A stretch of 64,000 nucleotides of DNA, from positions 30,569 to 94,568 of the forward strand of contig PKXY01000045.1 of NCBI GenBank assembly GCA_003132505.1, written 5' to 3'. How positions within the stretch are numbered: the first letter of the stretch is position 1; every line of letters starts with the position of its first letter. Made by a program: the position numbers and the translations under genes. Origin of the DNA: Solirubrobacterales bacterium. Its GTDB lineage: Bacteria > Actinomycetota > Thermoleophilia > Solirubrobacterales > Solirubrobacteraceae. The notes below the pieces were generated by a model. It ran no database searches, had not been told where the DNA came from, and worked only from the letters and a program-made list of their open reading frames with translations. Positions 7,566 through 16,627 of this stretch are shown one piece after another.

Positions 7566-8423
7566 TTGATTGAAAGACCACGTCGTCTCCTCGTTCCAAT
7601 CCTCGCGGCCGCGGCGCTTGCGATCGCGCTGCCCGCTGTCGCGTTCGCGACGCAGGTCATCCTCCTGTCGGGTTCGACGGCCGCATTCCCGCTGCTCGAG
7701 CTCTTGACCGACAAGTACTCAGCGCTCCAGCACCACAAGGTGAAGTTCATCGTCGCCCAGGGCGGCAGCACCGTTGGCATCAACGATGTCGCGGCCGGCA
7801 AGGTCAACATCGGCGACGCCTCGGCTGCACCGACGTCAACGACGCCCGGAGGTCTCGACTTCTACCCGATCGCCAAGTACTTCGTCTGCGTCGTGACCAA
7901 CAAGTCGAACCCGATCTCGAACCTTACGACGTCGCAGGTCGAGAGCATCTTCGAGGGCAAGGTGACCAACTGGAGCCAGGTGTCAGGCTCGACCCTCACC
8001 ACGCCGATCGATGTCGAGAGCCGCACGTCGGTGGCCGGCGTCCTGACGACGTTTGCGAGCACGCTGCTCGGCGGAGCCAAGTCCACCGTCGTGACCTCGC
8101 ACGCCACACAGTGGGCGAGCGAAGGCCTGATGCAGAACGCCGTCGCGAACGACCCGAACGCCGTCGGCTTCCTGTCGGACTACTACGCGCTCGACGACAA
8201 GAAGATCGGCGCCGTCGCCTATAACGGCATCGGCTGTAACGTGGCCAATACGGTGAACGAGACCTACCCGGGCTGGGCGTTCTTCTATGAGGTCACGAGG
8301 GGGTCGGCAACCGGCACAGCCGAGGGCCGCTTCATCAACTGGATCCAGACGAGCAAGCCTGCGAAGAAGATCATCGAGAAGCAATGGATCCCGCTGACGC
8401 TGCCGAAGACCGTCGGCGGCTGA
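7566..8423 (+). CDS. pstS: Phosphate ABC transporter substrate-binding protein PstS (TTG start)
   Basis: Signal peptide then LSGSTAAFPLLELLTDKYSALQHHKVKFIVAQGGSTVGINDVAAGKVNIGDASA; followed by pstCAB. Confidence 0.92.
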   Translation: MIERPRRLLVPILAAAALAIALPAVAFATQVILLSGSTAAFPLLELLTDKYSALQHHKVKFIVAQGGSTVGINDVAAGKVNIGDASAAPTSTTPGGLDFYPIAKYFVCVVTNKSNPISNLTTSQVESIFEGKVTNWSQVSGSTLTTPIDVESRTSVAGVLTTFASTLLGGAKSTVVTSHATQWASEGLMQNAVANDPNAVGFLSDYYALDDKKIGAVAYNGIGCNVANTVNETYPGWAFFYEVTRGSATGTAEGRFINWIQTSKPAKKIIEKQWIPLTLPKTVGG

Positions 8424-8447
8424 GAGCGAGGCGCCCTAAGCCGGCCA

Positions 8448-9431
8448 ATGCTCGAACGACTACGCAGACCATGGAGCGACCACCGCGCCGAGCAACTGCT
8501 CGGCGCGGTGGCTTGTCTGCTCGCCATCGGGATCATCCTGATGATCGTGTTCATCGTCCGGGGCGCGTGGCCGACGTTCAGCCACCTGGGGCTGTCCTGG
8601 CTGGGCTCGGGGGGCAACCTCGATAACCAGGTCGGGGCGATGGTCAACACGAGCGCGCACCCGGCGGCGTCAGCGTTTGCATTTCATGCGTGGCCGCTGA
8701 TCTGGGGCACCCTGCTGACGGCCGGCTTTGCGGTGCTGTTCGGCCTCGCGATCTCGCTCGCGGCCGCGATCTTCATCGTCGACTTCGCTCCGCCCTTCGT
8801 GCAGCGCACGATGAAGCCGGTCATCAGGCTGCTCGCGGCAATCCCGGGTGTTCTCTACGGACTGATCGGGATCCTCGTGCTCGTGCCATTCATCGACAAG
8901 CACATCCTCACCACGGCCGAGCAGAACTCGGTCATCAACGTGATTCAACTCAGCGGCGGCGGCCTCGGAGTCACGATCCTCCTCGTGACGCTGATGATCA
9001 CGCCGATCCTGACTGCGCTGATCACCGACGCACTCGAATCGGTCCCCCGCGCCTGGCGCGAGGGGGCGATCGCCCTCGGACTCAATCCGCTCCGGGCGAC
9101 CATCGCCGTGTCGCTTCGTGCGATCCGTCCGGCAATCGTCGCCGCCACCGCGCTTGCGACCGCGCGCGCGCTCGGTGAGGCGGTCGTCGTGTCGATGGTC
9201 TCCGGCGGCAAGGCATTCGCACCGAACCCGCTCGACGGGAAGATCTTCTTCCTCGAGCCGGTGGAAACGCTGGCATCGGAGATCGTGCGCCAGGCTGACA
9301 ACCTCAGCATTCCGGTCCTGCACTCAACCCTCTACGCGATCGCTGCGCTGCTGCTCTTCTCGAGCTTCGCGCTGTCGCTGGCCAGCTATCTGATCAGGTT
9401 GCCGATGCGCCGCTACCAGGTGAGCAACTGA
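8448..9431 (+). CDS. pstC: Phosphate ABC transporter permease PstC
   Basis: 327 aa; AIPGVLYGLIGILVLVPF, ATARALGEAVVVSMVSGG; order pstS-C-A-B. Confidence 0.95.
   Translation: MLERLRRPWSDHRAEQLLGAVACLLAIGIILMIVFIVRGAWPTFSHLGLSWLGSGGNLDNQVGAMVNTSAHPAASAFAFHAWPLIWGTLLTAGFAVLFGLAISLAAAIFIVDFAPPFVQRTMKPVIRLLAAIPGVLYGLIGILVLVPFIDKHILTTAEQNSVINVIQLSGGGLGVTILLVTLMITPILTALITDALESVPRAWREGAIALGLNPLRATIAVSLRAIRPAIVAATALATARALGEAVVVSMVSGGKAFAPNPLDGKIFFLEPVETLASEIVRQADNLSIPVLHSTLYAIAALLLFSSFALSLASYLIRLPMRRYQVSN
8480..8511. promoter_or_regulatory. Perfect 14-bp stem with AACT tetraloop inside the 5' end of pstC
   Basis: CCACCGCGCCGAGC-AACT-GCTCGGCGCGGTGG, 57 nt after the pstS stop. Confidence 0.7.
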
Positions 9432-10423
9432 TGGCGAGTGCGCAACCGGTGGACTCGACGAGGCCCGCGCCGCCACGGCGCCGTCGGCACGGACGGCGCT
9501 CGTCGCTGCGCAGCTGGCGCCTGCGCGATCAGATCACCTTCGTGTTGGCGTGGACGGTCGGGCTCGGCCTGTGCGCAGTCGCCATATCGGTGGTCGTGTT
9601 CTTCGCCGTTGAGGGCATCCAATACCTGCGGCCGAGCCTACTCGTGACGCACCCCAGCGCGTCGGTGAGCCAGTCGGGATCGGGCGGCTTCCTCGATGCG
9701 ATCGAGGGCACGGTCCTGCTGGGGGCGATCGGGCTCCTGATCGCCGTGCCGATCGGCGTTGTGACGGCAGTTTGGGTGATCGAGTACGGCCGGCCACGCT
9801 GGCTCGGGCGCATCGTCGAGTCGACCGTCGAGATCATCGCCGGCACCCCCGACATCGTGATCGCGATCTTTGGACTCGCGCTTTTTCAGCTCGGGGCCTT
9901 CTCGTTCCTCTCGTTCAGCGAGCCGGGAGGCGCCTTTGGCCGCTCGTTCCTCACTGCGGGCGCGATGATGTCGTTCCTAGCCATCCCACCGGTCTATACG
10001 GCGACCCGGAACGGGCTCATCGCGACGCCGCGGCAGATGCGCGAGGCGTCATTTGCGCTGGGCAAGACACGCATCGCGACTATTCGCCGCGTCGTGCTGC
10101 CGGCCGTCCGCCGCGACATCGCGACCGGCTCGACGCTCGGCCTCGCACGGATCATCGGCGACACGGCAATCGTGATCCTGCTGCTGGGCGCGACCCTGCG
10201 CCTCCAGTCGGACGGCGCGCTTGGCTTCCTCAGCGGCACCGGCTCGAGCCTGACCAGCTACATCTACAACAATTCGCCGGCGGGCGACGGCAACGCGCCG
10301 GACAAGGCCTACGCGGCGGCGGCCGTCCTGCTGCTGCTGGTCCTCGTGCTCAACTGGGGCGTCGGACGGATCGGCCGGATCGGCGGGCCTCCGATCCACG
10401 CGGAGCGGAGGCTCGGAGCATGA
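9431..10423 (+). CDS. pstA: Phosphate ABC transporter permease PstA
   Basis: 330 aa; EIIAGTPDIVIAIFGLALF, REASFALGKTRIATIRRVVLPAVRRDIATGSTLGLARIIGDTAIVILL; TGATG overlap with pstC. Confidence 0.94.
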   Translation: MASAQPVDSTRPAPPRRRRHGRRSSLRSWRLRDQITFVLAWTVGLGLCAVAISVVVFFAVEGIQYLRPSLLVTHPSASVSQSGSGGFLDAIEGTVLLGAIGLLIAVPIGVVTAVWVIEYGRPRWLGRIVESTVEIIAGTPDIVIAIFGLALFQLGAFSFLSFSEPGGAFGRSFLTAGAMMSFLAIPPVYTATRNGLIATPRQMREASFALGKTRIATIRRVVLPAVRRDIATGSTLGLARIIGDTAIVILLLGATLRLQSDGALGFLSGTGSSLTSYIYNNSPAGDGNAPDKAYAAAAVLLLLVLVLNWGVGRIGRIGGPPIHAERRLGA

Positions 10424-11340
10424 ACGGCCGCGCCGGCGCCGTGAGAAATCGCCTCGCGCCCGAGAGCCCGGCATGGCAGAATGGACCATTGCCGATCGAA
10501 AAGCTCGACTTAGAAGCGCAGTTGATGGCCATCGCACCCGAACAAACCAACACTCGGCCGCGCCGCGCGCGCGCGGCCGTCACGGCCGTCGAGCGTCTGC
10601 GCCTCGAGGACGTCAGCGTCTTCTACGGCAACACTCCGGCGGTCAAGAACGTGTCGCTATCGATTCGCCAGGGCGAGGTGCTGGCGCTCATCGGACCGTC
10701 CGGCTGCGGCAAGACGACGCTGCTGCGAACGCTGAACCGCCTGACGGAGCTGACGCCGAATGCAAGCCACAGCGGACGCGTCCTGCTCGACGGCGAGGAC
10801 ACCGACGACATCGTCGACACGGAGCTGCGGCGGCGCGTCTCGATGGTCTTCCAGCAGCCGAACCCGTTCCCGATGTCGATCTTTGATAACGTCGGCTTCG
10901 CACTGCGCGAGCAGTCGCGCAAGCGCCCGCGTCGCCGCGAGCTGGAACCGCTCGTCGACCACGCCCTGCAGCGCGCGGGCCTGCATGACGAGGTCCGCGC
11001 GGACCTCAACCGCTCGGCACTACGCCTGTCTGGCGGGCAGCAGCAGCGGCTCTGCATCGCTCGCGCGATTGCTCAGGAGCCGGAGATCCTGTTGATGGAC
11101 GAGCCGTGCTCAGCGCTCGACCCGCGCTCGACGGCCGTGATCGAGGACCTGATCCTGCAACTGCGCGAGGATCTCGCGATCGTGGTCGTCACGCACAACC
11201 TCCAGCAGGCGCACCGAATCGCCGATCGCGTCGCATTCATGTACCTCGGCGACCTCGTCGAGGCGGGTGAGACGGAGCAGGTCTTCAGCGACCCGCGCGA
11301 AGAACAGACGCGCGAGTACATCGCCGGCGTCTTCGGATGA
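10420..11340 (+). CDS. pstB: Phosphate ABC transporter ATP-binding protein PstB
   Basis: Walker A GPSGCGKTT, LSGGQQQRLCIARAIA, LLMDEPCSALDPRST; ATG 10420 overlaps pstA stop (ATGA); ATG 10525 is an alternative. Confidence 0.94.
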   Translation: MNGRAGAVRNRLAPESPAWQNGPLPIEKLDLEAQLMAIAPEQTNTRPRRARAAVTAVERLRLEDVSVFYGNTPAVKNVSLSIRQGEVLALIGPSGCGKTTLLRTLNRLTELTPNASHSGRVLLDGEDTDDIVDTELRRRVSMVFQQPNPFPMSIFDNVGFALREQSRKRPRRRELEPLVDHALQRAGLHDEVRADLNRSALRLSGGQQQRLCIARAIAQEPEILLMDEPCSALDPRSTAVIEDLILQLREDLAIVVVTHNLQQAHRIADRVAFMYLGDLVEAGETEQVFSDPREEQTREYIAGVFG

Positions 11341-12059
11341 GTCGCCGCAGCGCGGCGCTGCTCACGCTCCTCGCCGCGATCGCCCTGGCGGGCTGCGAGA
11401 GCACCGAACAAGAGAGCGCAAAGATCGCCAAGCGGCTCGGCCACCAACGCGCCTCGGCCGCAGTCACCAAGATCAAGGGCGCTAACTCGAGCGTACGCAT
11501 CGTCTCGGCCCAGATCGTCAGCTCCGCCGGTGGGACCGCCGCCGTGCTCGAGCTCAGCAACAGCTCGAGCCACGCGCAGGCCGACATCCCAATCCTGATC
11601 ACCGTCTACGACGCAGCCGGCAAGGCGGTGTACAGCAACTCGACGGTCGGTGAGAGCTCACCCAGCGGGGAGCTGTCCCTCCTCGGAGCTCACGCGACCG
11701 TGTGGTGGGTCGACTCAAACGTGCTCGCAAGCGGTGGGACGCCGGTGCGCGTCGTCGTAAAGATCGGTGCGCCCACGGCCAGCCCTCCAGCACAATCGTT
11801 GAGCGCCAGCAGGCTCGCCAGCGGCAGCAACTTCGTTGGGCCGTTCATCAGCGGCAGCGCGAACAACAGCTCGGCTGCAGCCGAGACCGACGTCACGGTC
11901 TACGCGGTCGCGCTCGCGGGTGCGCGGGTCGTGGCCGCAGGACAGAGCCTGATCCCGTCGCTTCCGGCTCACGGCTCCGCTTCCTTCCAGGTGAACGTGG
12001 ACGGAAAGGCCAAGGGCGCGACGCCAGCCGCGACAATCGCACCGGCCCACCTCGGCTAG
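11337..12059 (+). CDS. Putative lipoprotein coupled to the pst operon
   Basis: Lipobox-like MSRRSAALLTLLAAIALAGC; ATGA overlap with pstB; no recognised domain. Confidence 0.75.
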   Translation: MSRRSAALLTLLAAIALAGCESTEQESAKIAKRLGHQRASAAVTKIKGANSSVRIVSAQIVSSAGGTAAVLELSNSSSHAQADIPILITVYDAAGKAVYSNSTVGESSPSGELSLLGAHATVWWVDSNVLASGGTPVRVVVKIGAPTASPPAQSLSASRLASGSNFVGPFISGSANNSSAAAETDVTVYAVALAGARVVAAGQSLIPSLPAHGSASFQVNVDGKAKGATPAATIAPAHLG

Positions 12060-12068
12060 ACGCTAGCC

Positions 12069-13586
12069 TTGGAAGGGATGAGGACGGTTAACCGCCGCGT
12101 GATCGCCGGCACGGCGGCGCTGTGTGCAGCAGCGGCCACCATCGTGGCAGTTCGCTCGCCCGGCGAGGCTCCAGCCCAGACGACTGCACACGTCATCGCC
12201 ACGGGCCACGTCGCCAGTGCCAACCGCGCCAGGGCTGCTGCGCCGCTTGGCGACTGGCCCGAGTTCGGGCTGAATCCGCAGCGAACCAACGCGACCGGCG
12301 CCGCAACCGGGATCACGGCGGCAAACGTTAAGCAGCTCCACCTGCGCCAGGTGCACCTGCCGGGCACGGCCGACAATTCGGCGATCTTCCTCAGCAGCGT
12401 CAACGTCGACGGCACCGTCCAGAACGCGGTGATCGTCACGACGACCTACGGCATCACGGAGGCGATCGACCCGAGCGACGGTCACACGCTCTGGCAGTTC
12501 ACGCCACCCGGGATCGGGGCGTGGTCGGGCACCTACCAGTTCACGACCGCCAGCCCGATCGCCGACTCGAGCCACCAGTACGTCTACACGACCTCGCCAA
12601 ACGGCCTGGTCCACAAGCTGAGCCTCGAGAACGGCCAGGAGGCCGCCGGCTGGCCTGCGCGGATCACGGTGCTGCCGGCGCGCGAGAAGCTGACCGCCTC
12701 GCTCAACATCGCCGACGGCGAGCTGCTCGCTACGACCGGCGGCTACATCGGCGACCAGCCGCCGTACGTCGGCCACATCGTCGCGATCAACCTCCAGAGC
12801 GGCCAGATCGAGCACGTCTTCAACACGCTCTGCGCCAACCGGCACGCGATCATCTCCCCGCCGACCTGCTCGGCGAGCGACTCCGCGATCCTCTCGCGGA
12901 GCGGCCCGGTCGTACTGCCCGGCGGGCACCGCGTGCTGATCGCCACCGGTAACGCTCCTTGGAACGGCACCACGGACTTCGGCGACAGCTTGATCGAGCT
13001 GAGCCTGCCCAACCTGCGGCTGATCCAGGCCTACACACCCACCGACCAGGCGACCCTCAATAGCTCCGACAGCGACGAGGGCTCGGGCTCGCCGGCGCTG
13101 CTTCCCGGCCACCTGGCGCTGATCGGTGGCAAGGACGGCCTGCTGCGCGTGCTGAGCCTCGGCGATCTCGACGGCCGCCGCCATCGCCTGCCTGAACAGA
13201 CCGGCGGCCAGCTGCAGATCCTCCGCACACCGGGCGGCGCGATGCTGTTCAGCGCGCCAGCAGTCTCGCACTCGATGGTCTTCGTCGCCGATGGCGGCGG
13301 CACCGCCGGCTACTACGTCTCGCACCGGCGCATGCATATCGCCTGGAGCAACGCCACACACGGGACCACGCCGGTGCTCGCGGGCGGCCTGCTCTTCGTC
13401 TACGACATGGACTCCGGCGGCGTCAACGTCTATCACCCGCACAGCGGCAAGCTGATAGCAACGCTGAGCTCGGGTACCGGGCACTGGAACAGCCCGATCG
13501 TGGTCGACGGCTACGTGATCGAGCCCGAAGGCAACGCCAACAGCGACAGCCGGAGCGGCATCCTCGACGTCTGGTCGGCCAGCTAG
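12069..13586 (+). CDS. Secreted PQQ-repeat-like beta-propeller protein
   Basis: Signal-like N-terminus and repeat motifs (TEAIDPSDGHTLWQFTPPG, PLLGG-like HLALIGGKDGLLRVLSL, VNVYHPHSGKLIATLSSG); ATG 12078 is an alternative start. Confidence 0.75.
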   Translation: MEGMRTVNRRVIAGTAALCAAAATIVAVRSPGEAPAQTTAHVIATGHVASANRARAAAPLGDWPEFGLNPQRTNATGAATGITAANVKQLHLRQVHLPGTADNSAIFLSSVNVDGTVQNAVIVTTTYGITEAIDPSDGHTLWQFTPPGIGAWSGTYQFTTASPIADSSHQYVYTTSPNGLVHKLSLENGQEAAGWPARITVLPAREKLTASLNIADGELLATTGGYIGDQPPYVGHIVAINLQSGQIEHVFNTLCANRHAIISPPTCSASDSAILSRSGPVVLPGGHRVLIATGNAPWNGTTDFGDSLIELSLPNLRLIQAYTPTDQATLNSSDSDEGSGSPALLPGHLALIGGKDGLLRVLSLGDLDGRRHRLPEQTGGQLQILRTPGGAMLFSAPAVSHSMVFVADGGGTAGYYVSHRRMHIAWSNATHGTTPVLAGGLLFVYDMDSGGVNVYHPHSGKLIATLSSGTGHWNSPIVVDGYVIEPEGNANSDSRSGILDVWSAS

Positions 13587-13587
13587 G

Positions 13588-13686
13588 CGTCAGCTCGACG
13601 CCGTGGCAGAAGGCGAAGTGGTCCTTGATCTCGGCCGCTGCGTCCTTCGGCTCTGGGTAGTACAAGGCTGCGTCGGCTCTCCGATT
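13588..13686 (-). pseudogene. DUF427-like C-terminal remnant
   Basis: Minus-strand translation ADAALYYPEPKDAAAEIKDHFAFCHGVEL resembles the DUF427 C-terminus (xxWYYPxPKxAAxxIKxxVAF); no room for an intact gene. Confidence 0.5.
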
Positions 13687-13712
13687 CACGTCACGGAGGC
13701 CCGAGGCGCGGC

Positions 13713-15863
13713 TCAGACTCCCTCGGTGGCGATCTCCGCTCCCCTCGGGTCGACGTTGAGCCGCGGCAGTGCGCGGTCGAGACCGCGCGGCAGCCACCAG
13801 GCGCGCGGTCCCATCAGGGCCATGATCGCCGGCACCAGGATGGCGCGAATCAGGAACGCGTCGAGGAACACGGCTGCTGCCAGACCGACGCCGAACAGCT
13901 TGATCGTGAGGCTGTCGCCGAGCACGAACGATGCAAAGACGCAGACCATGATCGCGGCGGCAGCCGTGATCACCCGACCGGTTGCGGCGAGGCCGTGGCG
14001 CATCGCGTGCGCGGCGTCGCCGGTCCGCTCCCATTCCTCCTGCATGCGCGACATCAGGAAGACCTCGTAGTCCATCGAGAGGCCGAACACGATCGCGAAC
14101 ACCATCACGGGGAGGAACGAGGCAATCGGCGAGGTCGCCGAGATACCGACGATGCTGCCGAGCCAGCCCCACTGGAAGACCGCGACGACAACGCCGAACG
14201 CCGCGCCGACGCTCAGGAGATTCATCACGATCGCCTTCAGCGCGATGAACACCGAGCGGAACACAACGAGCAACAGGAGCGCCGAGATCAGGACGACGGC
14301 GCCGATGAAGAGCGGCAGCTTGCTGGCCATGTAGCTCGAGAAGTCGGCGAACAGGGCTGTCGTGCCGCCGACGTAGACGACAGCGCCGGTGCGCTTCTCG
14401 AGCGCTGGGATCACGTCGTTGCGAAGCGTGTTCAGCAACGTCGAGGTCGCCTTTGCCCGCGGCGTCGTCTTTGGAACGACGTTGATCACCGCGATCCCGC
14501 CGTTCGGGCTGTAGGTCGCAGGAGTCACGGCGGCGACGTCCTTCTGCCGGGCGAACGCGGCGCTGAGGATCGCCGCGACCGCCGTGTCGTGCGGCTTCGG
14601 TGTCTTCGTGACCGTCTCGATCGGGCCAGTCGAGCCGGGGCCAAAGCCCTTGGACTCAAGCTGGTAGGCCTGGTAGGTGGTCGTGCTCGTCGCGTCGGTA
14701 CCGGCGTCGGTCGCGCCGAGGCGCAGCGAGAGTATTGGCGAGGCGAGCACGAGCAGGACCGCCAGTGAGGCGGCCGCGCAGACGATTGGCCGGCGCTGAA
14801 CGAAGGCCGCCCAGCGTTCCCAGAAGCCGCCGCCCTTGCTCTGGCGATGGCGCAGGTGGAAGGGATCGAGGCGATCGATGCCGCGACCGAGCTTCGAGAG
14901 CACGGCCGGCAGCAGCGTGATCGCGGCGAGCATGGTGAGAAGCACGGTCAACGAGGAACCGACCGCCGGGCCGCGCAGGAACGCCACACCAACGAGCAGC
15001 TGACCGAGCATCGCGATCACGACGGTCACACCAGCGAACAGCACGGCGCGTCCCGACGTGTCCATCGCCGTTACGATCGCCTCGTCCGGCTCGAGTCCCG
15101 CGTCGAGCCCCGAGCGGTAGCGCGTGACGACGAAGAGCGCGTAGTCGATGCCGACCCCGAGGCCGATCATCGCGGCGAGCTCGGGGGTGAAGTTGACGAC
15201 GTCGAGGACGTGGGTCAGCAGCTCGATCACGCCGAGCGATGTGCCCAGCGCGAGCAGGGCAGTGAGTAGCGGCAGACCAGCCGCGACCACGGTGCCGAAG
15301 GTCAGCAGCAGGATGATGATCGCCGCGATGATGCCCACGCCGGTCGCCGGGCCGGTCTTCGGAGGCTCGACCTGCTCGATCGGCTGACCGCCGAGCTGGA
15401 CTGCGAGCGTCGCGCTGCGCGCGGCCTCGGCGGTCGAGATCACACGGTCGATCGACGTGGTCGGCAGCTGGAAGGAGCGTTCGTCGAAGAGGACCGTCGC
15501 GTAGGCGATGTGCCCGTCGGGCGCGATCTGGTGCGCTCCGACGTAGGGCGAGATGACGCCGCTGACGTGGGCGTCGCCGGCGATCTTCGAAAGCAGACGG
15601 CCGATGTCGGAGCGCACCGCCTAGCTGACGATCGGCGCCTTGGACTCGAAGACGATCGCCGCCTGGTCGCCGCGACGCTGGGGAAAGTCCTTGGTCAGGA
15701 GGTTGATCGCGAGCTGTGAGCCCGAGGTGCTCGGGCCCTTGAAGTTGCTGTTGTAGCTCGAGCCGGCCGCCAGCCCGGCGGCATTTGCTGCGATCAGGAC
15801 GACTACCCAGCCGACGATCACGGTGCGGCGGTGCGCGATACACCAGCGTGCGAGTCCTTTCAT
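13713..15863 (-). pseudogene. MMPL/RND-family transporter interrupted by an in-frame TAG
   Basis: 15621-15863 encodes the N-terminus (MKGLARWCIAHRRTVIVGWVVVLIAANAAGLAAGSSYNSNF...SKAPIVS*); 13713-15617 continues in the same frame (AVRSDIGRLLSKIAGDAHVSGVISPY...) with MMPL motifs (GLGVGIDYALFVVTRYR, GLSMDYEVFLMSRMQEEW). Confidence 0.85.
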
Positions 15864-15922
15864 CGATCAACCCCCGGCTGGTCGCTTTCTCGGTTTCGGC
15901 GAACACGCTAGCACAAGTGAGA

Positions 15923-15944
15923 GTTACCGTTCCGCTTTGGTAAC
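15923..15944. promoter_or_regulatory. Inverted-repeat operator candidate for the TetR regulator
   Basis: GTTACC-N10-GGTAAC in the divergent MMPL/TetR intergenic region. Confidence 0.5.
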
Positions 15945-15956
15945 ATACGTCACAAC

Positions 15957-16559
15957 ATGGCCACGACCTCGCCCGACCGCGCGCTGCGCGTCGACGCGCA
16001 GCGCAACCAGGACCGAATCGTCGCGGCGGCGCACGAAGCGTTCGCCGAGTTGGGCTACGAGGTCACGATCGAGGAGATCGCGCGGCGCGCCGGCGTCGGC
16101 GCAGCGACTATCTACCGGCGCTTCCCGACGAAGGAACGACTGCTGCACGCGATCTTCGACACCCGTATCGGCGAGCTCGAGCTCGACATCGCGGCCGCCA
16201 CGGCGATGCCCGATCCGTGGGAGGCGCTGCTCGCCGGCATCCGCGCGCTGATCGAGATTCAGACCGCGAACATGGTCTTCCTCCAAGCGCTCGACCAGTC
16301 AGGCGTGATGCTCGAGCTGAAGGACGAGATCAACGTCCGTGTCTTCGAGCCGCTCAGCGTCCTCTTCTCTCGCGCCCAGGCCAGCGGACAGATCCGCGGC
16401 GACCTCGACCCCTCAGAGCTCCCGCTCCTGATCCAGATGGTCACCGCAACGGCAAAACACACCCCCACGTGCCCGACGCCGGCGAGCGCTGTGCGCTACC
16501 TGGCGCTCCTCGCCGACGCTCTGCGCACGCCAACCCCCAGCGTGCTCCCGCCCGGCTAG
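15957..16559 (+). CDS. TetR/AcrR-family transcriptional regulator
   Basis: NQDRIVAAAHEAFAELGYEVTIEEIARRAGVGAATIYRRFPTKERLLHAIF. Confidence 0.93.
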   Translation: MATTSPDRALRVDAQRNQDRIVAAAHEAFAELGYEVTIEEIARRAGVGAATIYRRFPTKERLLHAIFDTRIGELELDIAAATAMPDPWEALLAGIRALIEIQTANMVFLQALDQSGVMLELKDEINVRVFEPLSVLFSRAQASGQIRGDLDPSELPLLIQMVTATAKHTPTCPTPASAVRYLALLADALRTPTPSVLPPG

Positions 16560-16597
16560 CAGCGGCGAGCGTGCGCTAAGACGGCCTCTGAGGTACC

Positions 16598-16627
16598 CGA
16601 TTGATCCGGCGACGGCCGGATCAATCG
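16598..16627. terminator. Bidirectional hairpin between convergent genes
   Basis: CGATTGATCCGGC-GACG-GCCGGATCAATCG, 13-bp perfect stem, overlaps the aldehyde DH stop codon. Confidence 0.6.

Noticed and set aside
9772-10419. Long N-terminal extension of the pstB frame
   Set aside because: Overlaps pstA in another frame; biased R/D-rich sequence, whereas ATG 10420 overlaps the pstA stop as expected for coupling
12063-13484. 473-aa minus-strand ORF antisense to the beta-propeller gene
   Set aside because: Low-complexity R/D/V-rich translation typical of antisense frames in GC-rich DNA
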